From assembly GCA_036023115.1 (NCBI GenBank), contig JAYKKT010000089.1, positions 14,447,001-14,511,000 of the forward strand: 64,000 nucleotides of DNA, in the 5' to 3' direction. Below the pieces are notes generated by a model. The model saw nothing but the letters and a program-made list of their open reading frames with translations, was not told the DNA's origin and ran no database searches. The stretch comes from Brasenia schreberi (taxonomy: Eukaryota; Streptophyta; Magnoliopsida; Nymphaeales; Cabombaceae). Positions 38,801 to 47,800 of the stretch are shown here, one piece after another (the stretch's first letter is position 1; each line of letters starts with the position of its first letter). The position numbers and the translations under genes were made by a program.

Positions 38801-41800
38801 ACGTTTATGAAGCCATAAATAGGATTAGATGAAAGAAAAAGTGACTATATGCTTGTATGAAGGATTATTGATAATGGATGCAATAGACAGTTACATCAAC
38901 CTATTCATGCAACGACTTATTACCTAAATCGAATATTTAAGTATTCCATAATATTTAAAAAAGATAGTAAGTTTAATAAAGGTACGATTGATTTTATAGA
39001 TAGATTGGTTTTTTAGGAGAGTAAAACACATGGTATACGTCGAGAGATGAAGATCTATGATAATACCCTTCACTTAATGGGCTTGCCTGTAGCCATTTGT
39101 AATCGTACTAATATGCACTAAGGTAAACATATGAATCATTTATCTTTATATTTAAGTTTCTTAAATTTTATATTTATAATGAAATAGGTCTTTATAACTC
39201 CGCCCATGTAAGGGATTACCCTTGCATTGCCGGTCCCAAGCCCGGATAAAGGAGGAGGGTTGTGTTAGGCTTCCGACAGCCAGCGTAAAACTTCGTCGGA
39301 TTTTTTATAACATGGATTACAAAAATTATGAGCATTGCTTTGGAGCGTCCCCGCCTAGCGACGTGCTGTAGAGCCCAAATGCAGTAAGAAGTAAGCAGGG
39401 GCCACTACATTTTTGCTCGAATGTAGTGAATCAATTGCAGAAAGGGTTCCCACATCATGGACGGGTGTGGGTAAAAAAGTTAGTCCCACTACATTGCCGC
39501 ACGAATGTAGTAAAAATTTTTCAGAGAGGGTCTCCGCATTTTGATTATGGACGGATGCGGGGGGGTAAGGAAGCTAGTCCTAGATAATAAGATTCGTATT
39601 GGTTCTTGGAATATCGGAACATTATCGAGTAAGCTAATGGAGGTGGTAGATACTATGATTCGGAGAAAGATTTATATTCTATGTTTACAAGAGACAAAAT
39701 GGGTTGGAGAAAAAGCAAAGGAGATAGAGGATACAAGTTTTAAATTATGGTACTCAGGTAAAGAAAAGGCTCGAAACGGAGTTGGTATTATCATAAATAA
39801 AGATTTAAAGGAGAGTGTAGTAGACATACAACGATATGGTGACCGAATCATGACGTTGAAATTAGTGTTAGGAGCAGAGGTTTTGAATATAGTTTGTGCT
39901 TACGCACCCCAAGTAGGATTAGAAGATAGTATAAAGACAGTTTTTTGGGAAGAGTTAGATAAGGTGTTTCAAAAGATTCCACAAAGGGAGATGGTTTGTT
40001 TAGGAGGAGATTTAAATGGACATATCGGTAAAGAGGCATTAGGATATCAAGGGATTCATGGAAACTTTGGTTGTTGGGATATAAACGAGGAAGGTAGGGA
40101 GATTTTAAATTTTGCTATGTCATTTGATCTCTTTATAGTCAATACAATCTTCAAAAAACGAGATGAACATTTAATTACTTATAAGAGTGGCTTATCACAA
40201 ACACAAATTGATTACTTTATTTGTAGAAAAAAAGATAGAGCGTGTTGTAAAGATTGTAAGGTAATTCCAGGAGAAAGCTTAACCACCCAACATCGACTTC
40301 TAGTTATGGATTTACAAATAAAAAAATAGACAAAGAAGAAAAGAAGAAAAGAGTGCATCGAGCTATTCAGACTAAATGGTGGAACCTCAAAAGTGAGAAA
40401 GAAGATATATTTAAACAGAAAGTCCTTCAAGGAGATGTTTGGAATTATGTTGGCACACCCTGTGATATGTGGAACAATATGGCTATACATATTAGGAAAG
40501 TGGTGAAAGATGTGTTAGGGGTATCTAAGGGAGGTGTACCGGCACAAAAAGAAGCTTGGTGGTGGAGTGAAGTAGTACAAAATAAAATCAAGGCAAAGAG
40601 GGCATGTTACAAATTACATTATGCCAAGAAAACTAGTGAAACTTTAGAAGCATATAAGAAAGCAAAGAAGGAAGCGAAAAAGGCCGTTAGTGAAGCAAAA
40701 GCTAAGATTTGGGGTGACTTATATAAAAAACTCAACTCAAAAGAGGGTGAAAGAGATATTTTTAGGATAGCTAGGGCTAGAGATAAGAAAACTAAAGATC
40801 TTAATTATGTTAGATGCATAAAAGCCGAAGATAAAAAAATTCAGTGGCAAATGATGATATAAGAAATAGATGGAAAAACTATTTTTATAATCTTTTTAAG
40901 GAAAATAAAGATGTTAGTATTAGTTTAGGAGATTTAGCCAAGTCAGAAAAGTATAGAAACCACAATTTCTACTTACGTAATCAAAAGAATGAAGTCAAAG
41001 AGGCTCTTAAACATATGAAGAGTGGTAAATCGGTAGGACCAGATAATATTCCTATAGAAGTTTGGAAAATACTAGGAGAAATAGGAATCACTTGGCTCAC
41101 AAGACTATTTAATGAAATATGGAAAAACCAAAAGATGCCTAAGGAATGGAGAGCAAGTACACTTATACCCATATATAAGAACAAGGGAGACATTCAAAAT
41201 TGTGCGAATTATCGAGGTATCAAGTTAATGAGTCATACTATGAAATTATGGGAAAGAATTATCGAACGTAGGTTAAGACAAGTATCAAGTACAACAGAGA
41301 ACCAATTTGGATTTATGCCAGGCAGATCTACTATTGACGCGATTCACCTTTTGAGACGTCTTATGGAACATTTTAGAAGAAAGAAATACGTTCACATGAT
41401 ATTTATTGATCTAGAAAAAGCTTATGATAGGATACCGAGGGAGGTTCTTTGGAGAACTTTGGAAAAAAGAGGTATCCCATTAACATATATTAACCTTATA
41501 AGAGACATGTATGATGGTGCAAAAACATGTGTGAGGACTCATGAAGGAAGGACAAACTTCTTTGAAGTTTATATTGGGTTATATAAAGGATCAACTTTAA
41601 GTCCATACTTATTTATAATGGTGATGGATGAGTTAACAAAACATATTCAAGATGAAGTACCTTGGTGTATGTTATTTGCAGATGACATTGTATTAGTGGA
41701 GGAGTCTAAGGAAAAAGTTAATAGAAAATTGGAACTATGGAGAGAAACATTAGAAAGCAAAGGCCTCCGACTTAGTAGAACAAAGACAAAATATATGGAA

Positions 41801-44800
41801 TGTAAGTTTGATCATTTGGCTACTTCAGAGGACATAGAAATTAAAATTGGCACACCTTGCATTCCCCAAAAGGAAAGTTTTAAATACCTAGGGTCAATTT
41901 TTCAAAGTGATGGAAGAATTGATGGAGATGTTACACATAGAATTAATGCTGGTTGGTTAAAATGGAGAGGAGCATAAGGTATTGTTTGTGATAAGAAGAT
42001 ACCATTAAAATTAAAAGGTAAATATTATAGAGCAGCAATTAGGCCTGCCATGTTTTATGGTTATGAGTGTTGGGCTGTTAATCATCAACATGTACAAAAG
42101 ATGTCTGTGACAGAAATGAAGATGTTGAGATGGATGAGTGGTCATACAAGAAAAGACCGTATACATAATGAAGTTATTAGAAACAAATTAGGAGTGGCAC
42201 CAATAGAGGATAAAATGAGAGAACATCGTTTAAGATGGTTTGGACATATAGAAAGAAGATCAAAAGAAGAACCTGTAAGAAGGTTAGAAAAACTAAATTT
42301 GGAAAGTATTAAAAGAGGTAGAGGACGACCACAAAAGTGTTGGAAAGAAACAATAAAGAATGATCTAGCTTATTGGGAGTTAACTGCTAACATGGCACTC
42401 GATAGGGATCTGTGGAAACAAAGAATCCATGTAGCCGACCCTATCTAGTATGGGGAAAGGCTTAGTTGTTGTTGTTTTGTTGTTGTAATGAAATAAGTCT
42501 TTATATTAATCTTTTCTTATGGGATAGGTTTGGAAGTAATTGCCAAACTTAAGAGATTTTAAAATAAGGATTCTAAGGCAAACATGTCGTACAACTAGTT
42601 GCAAAAGAATTTGGAGTGTTTTTTAACACATCCACAAAAAAAAAATGCAACAGGTTAGAATATAAGCAAGTTAATGATCTAGTATTCATACGATGCAACA
42701 TAAAACTACGAGAGATGTAATTAATAGAATACTTATTAGTGAAGCATTCGATTTTATGTTTCAAAAAAGTTTTTATTGTTAAACTTTTAGTTTTAATTTT
42801 TATTTACTTTTCATTTTTGTAGGTAATTAGGAAAGTTTTCCTCAATTTTGCATGAGAACCAATTTGATCTAATAAATCTCAATAATTTCATTGTCATAGA
42901 GGAGTGGATTATGGAAGATGAAATAAATGCACTCCTAACTGAAGAAGACATTCGGTGGATCAATTTGAAAGGAGCACAACAATGTTAATAGGGATGACAT
43001 TGATTTTGTTGTTGAAGGTGGTGATCTTGAAGAAAGAAGAGGAGGGGAAGTTTATTTCGTTGACGATATTTATTACAATATGTGATTCTTCTTTTTCAAT
43101 TATGAAAGTTGTAACTTTAAAGAATATTTGCTATTCAATGATGAAAATTGTGCGTATAATTTGAATTAATGTTCAATGGGTGAATGTCTATCTAAATTTT
43201 GATTTATAGGAATTGTTGTTGATTTTTCATGTTTTCTTTTATTTTTATCTAATTTTTTATTTTTAAAATTTACGATATTAGACAATACGATACAATACTT
43301 ATGTTTCATGAAGAAAAATGATACACGTTATGATACGATCCGGACAACACTGATAGAGTCATAGTTCGTGATGCAGTTATCTATTGTATCAAGAATATGG
43401 TACGGTAGGTCCATATATTACAACATATTTTAAGATATTCAAATTTCCTGATTTTTAGATTTTTTAGGTTGTTATATATCATAACAGTTAATTCAACTTT
43501 TGTGCAGATTTTATCCTCAGTTCAGGATGGGTCGCCTAATCATTTCTGTTGAGGCCAAGGTCTACTTTAGCTTTTTTCTACGAGTTCATTGTTTATTGGT
43601 GGAAGTTGAACTGCTTGCACTTGCGCGTCAGTTGTTAAGAGAGCTTGATTAAGACGCTCTTTGTGGCTTATAGTTGTGTTCTATGTTTCAAATTTTGTTA
43701 TTGAATATTCCTTCCTTGTTTCCCAGGTGGGCTTTAGTGTTCTGGCGACAGATTTTTATGTTCTACAAAACCTTCTGACATCTCCACGAGAAAGAATTGT
43801 AAGTATGCAAAATTTTCTTGCTGTTTAATCTGCTTCTTGATTCTCACACAATGTGTAGGGAAGACTGGTCAGTCTGTTATTGGTACAGAGAGTGATGGTC
43901 AATTTCTCGTACCATGTGAAGTCAGCTTCACCTTGTCATATGTTAAAAACATCGCCAGACAAGTAGAGTTCTTCCATGATAACATCCAAGGTGCTTAACT
44001 AAGCAGTAGCCATCTGAAGAAAGAGCCAACCATCTGACCGCTGCCCTGCAGTTTTTTTTGGAAAAAGCAGTTTGTAGTATAATAGGGAAATTCACTTGGA
44101 TCAAAGTTGTTTTCTTTTGTCATGTTTTTTCTGGATAACTTCTTAAGGAAACTTGCCTAATTTAAGGAATCTTCTTCCCCTGTACTCTTGAGTCTTGATC
44201 CCTCACCTGTTTCCATTTTCGGTGGTATCATCTTGAATGAAATTTTTTTCCTTCTTGACAATATATGTGTGTATGTGTGTGTATATATATACATTAATCA
44301 TTATTGTCAGCTAAACTTATTGGAGTTTCACCAAACATGCCTTTTGATATTCTGCATCAGTGTAAGTTGTTATTGTTGTATTTTGATCTGTTGCTGGGGT
44401 ATTCGGAGAAGTTGGGTAGCAAGACTTCTTGTCTGCTGGACAATGGGATGACACCTGTGAAGTTGATACCAGGCATGTAACTAATTCTGACTATATTGGG
44501 AAGCTAATGAGTAATACAGACCTCTGAGTTGGATGATTTAATTTTTCCAACAGTTCAGAACTTCAGATTGATTGTACGAGATTATTTTGCATCTTTACAG
44601 GCAGACAAAAACAATTTCACCCTTTCCACATTTAGTGGTATTTGTTTAATATGGTGCCTTTCTCTGCATGTACATGCATCTTTTACAGCACGAAGATGAG
44701 AACTAAGTTGAGCCAGTCCTTTTACGGCATGTATATGCATTTAGTGGTATTTGTTTAATAAGGCACTTCAATTTGAATTTCACCTGATCTTTTATATTAT

Positions 44801-47800
44801 AGTTTTGAAAAAGATATCCTCATTATTGAAAATGTGATTCTTGTAAATGGAAATCCATTGCCGAGCCTTTGAACTCATTTTTTTTTCTGCAGTGCCTTTT
44901 CATTTCCCAGGTCAACAATTTGGAGACTTCTTCATGCATTACAAGTCCGCCACAAGTTAAGTAAGTCTTTTCTTCTGCTGTCTGTTTCTTGCCTACATAT
45001 TTACAAGGAGATGTGACTTGATTTATTGGAATGACAGTTTCTTAATAAATGGAATAGGAGTCGAGAAGAGAACTAGCATGTCCATGGTATGTCTACTAAA
45101 ATTCCAACGCTGGCTGAAAAAAGAAATAAGTACAAGCAAGAAAGTTGCTCGCTGATGTATAGCAATGTCGGGCTGTCACTGGCTTTTTCTTTCTCCAATT
45201 TTCAGGAGTCTGGAGCGCAACTTCCAACAGATGTCACTTGGATGGTTAAAGTTGGAATAAATCTTTTACAAGCTATAGGGAACTTTTCAAGTATGTTGGA
45301 TGAAAAAGACATGCGCTTAAAAATTTAAAGTCAATTTGAAAGCTTAGCAACATACTTAATTATCTGCAGGTAATTATGTCATTGCAATTGTTGTGATGAC
45401 TACTGTTCCAAGTGTTGATGCTGCGCCCCTTACAGATTACGTGCAACCTGCTGTTTCAGAAATTCCATCAGGTGACATAACTTTTGTCTTCAAGCAGTAG
45501 TTTCACTGGCTGGTCAGGGCAACTAACTCTGCAAAAACTTCGACACTCTAAGTTCGGCACAATTCATCTTCCCTTGTGGGGAAGCTCTGAACCTTTAGTT
45601 TGAGTGGTTGGTTCCCTCTTAGTCTGTACCTGCTACCTAATGTCTACCTTTTCTGATGAAACTAATCGGTTCTTAGAGGTTGTTTTATAAATATAATGTG
45701 CAAATCCCTTTGCTCTACCCACTTGCACTTGGACCTAGAACAAGCTTGTCAATTGTGAAAGCGTCCTTGCCTTTTCAAGTGAATGGTTTACCAACATAAG
45801 TTTTATCTTCGTTATAACTGTAGTCAGGCATCTTATACAATTCAAATATACCATAATGTGATACTGTTTCTTGATTTTGCTGGCCAGATGATGAGTTGAT
45901 TGAGGGTCCGTCAAGAATATCTCTGAACTGTCCCATAAGGTACCAATTTCATTCACCCCTAACAGGCGTTCCGATGGTTCAAATCTTAAATTATATTTTT
46001 GTCAAGCATGATTGACTATATTTGTCTTTTCTTTACTGGCAGCTTTCAGCGCATCAGAAACCCTGTTAAGGGGCAGAGTTGTAAACACCTTCAGGTAAAA
46101 CATGCATGACCATACATGAATAGATGTTGATGTCAAAGTAGCTATTTTGTGGTTTCCGCCCATTCATATAATCTAACATGGTTATTGGTTATTGGTTTTG
46201 GCTTTGTGTGCTGTACCGTAGTGTTTTGACTATGAAAATTTCATGGAAATAAACTTGAGAAAGCCATCTTGGCGATGTCCTCACTGTAATCAGTCTGTCG
46301 ACTGCACTGACTTGCGGATTGATCAGAATATGCTGAAGGCAAGTTATCTTTTGGTCAGATGCTAACGGATTTTGCGTAGATATGTTGCCTACTTGCTGAA
46401 GCAAACCTTGGCCACGTGTAGGTTTTGAGAGAGGTAGGGAATGATGTTTCTGATGTACTGATCTCACCAGATTGGTCCTGGAAGCCCTACTCTGAAAATA
46501 GCGATGTAGATCAGTTACATTCACACTCTTCACATGGAACTGGGGAACATCTTGATCATAGTGTATCTCAGAAATGCGAACGTCTTGTGGATTTGACGGC
46601 AGAGGTTGGAGTCAGTGATGAAGCAGTTCATATCAGGATGGGCAGAGAAAGTTCCAGACAAAACATGACTCAATATACACATGTGAGCGACTACGGTACC
46701 ATTGACATGAAACCTTCTGAAGAAACTCTTGAGGGGTTGGCTACCTCATGTCTTTCTGGGACGCCATACTTTCACACGTCAGCTACAACCCAAAGCCATG
46801 ACTATCAATCTCTGAGAGATGCCTTGGCTAGACCAATACCACCAAACTACCCACATGGTTCTGCCGTTTCTGCTGTTACTATTCCAGAAGTCCCTCTTTC
46901 AGCTTTAAGTTATCCCAGAAATACCATGACTCCTACGGATGTAGACCCAGTCACTACTGGGCCTAGTCGAGAATTAGTAGATACTCAAACAATGTATCAA
47001 CCGGAACAGCGAAGTATGCAATTGCAACCTGGTGGTCGTATTGTGGCAGCTCAGGATAGTATTCAAATGCAGGGTTCATGGGCTGCAACTCCAACTGCTA
47101 TAATCGAGTCCAGGAGACTGGCAATACCTAGAGATGTCATTAGGGTCCCCTCAGCAGTCCAGGCATTGCCGGCTCCTTCACAAATGCAAACTGCATTGGC
47201 GAGAGGAAAAAGAAATGCAGGTTATACTAATGCACCGGTTTCATCTCAATCTCTCCCCTTAACAACAGCGAATCCAGATGGTCTTATTGTTGTTAGCGCT
47301 GAGCGGCAACAATTACGTCAGCAAACAAATCTATCATTTCCAGAGCATGCTTCGACCATGCCAATGCACTTGAACCCCCAGGTAGATTTCGTTTTTCTTT
47401 TACCATAGATCTGCGACTCTTAGTTTGGACACTGCAACTGCTATTCATGAAATTCGTGTCTTGAGAAGCTTTCTTGTACTAGTCATAATTAACGTGCCAG
47501 TTGAACTTTCCACCATCTTCGGTGCTTTCTATGGAAATTATAACTGATCAATTCACTAAGGAAATCCATTTCCTACACTAATAGTTTGTCGTGTAGCTTT
47601 CTTGGTCATCTCTATCATGAACATTTAGGGCTTTTTACAGCCAGAAGCCTTCTGTATTCACCTTTTGATAACATTATCTTTCTTCTGTTATCAGGAACGG
47701 CATCATCCTCCGAATCAGCCGGTTGTGGGCCTTGCGGCATTGAGCAGTTCTAGTTTAAGGAATTCACTGGATCAGCAAATGGGTCTTCGAATGACTCAAT

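Larger units (their letters stand above)
38280..43352 (+). mobile_element. hAT fragment (plus strand), split by the full-length RTE
   Basis: The plus-strand frames 38280-38700 read [20 protein letters not shown] and [20 protein letters not shown], the hAT catalytic region (C..H.L.LILED and R.A.FAT.FL). The sequence resumes after the RTE at 42506 and runs into subterminal cgatac words, with a right end acaacactg at 43352. Its left end is missing at the LTR boundary (38279). Confidence 0.7.

Noticed and set aside
46425..47408. PIAL exon 15 as an independent 327-codon gene
   Set aside because: It is preceded by an acceptor in the correct phase and followed by a donor at 47382. The SP-RING exons directly upstream belong to the same protein.
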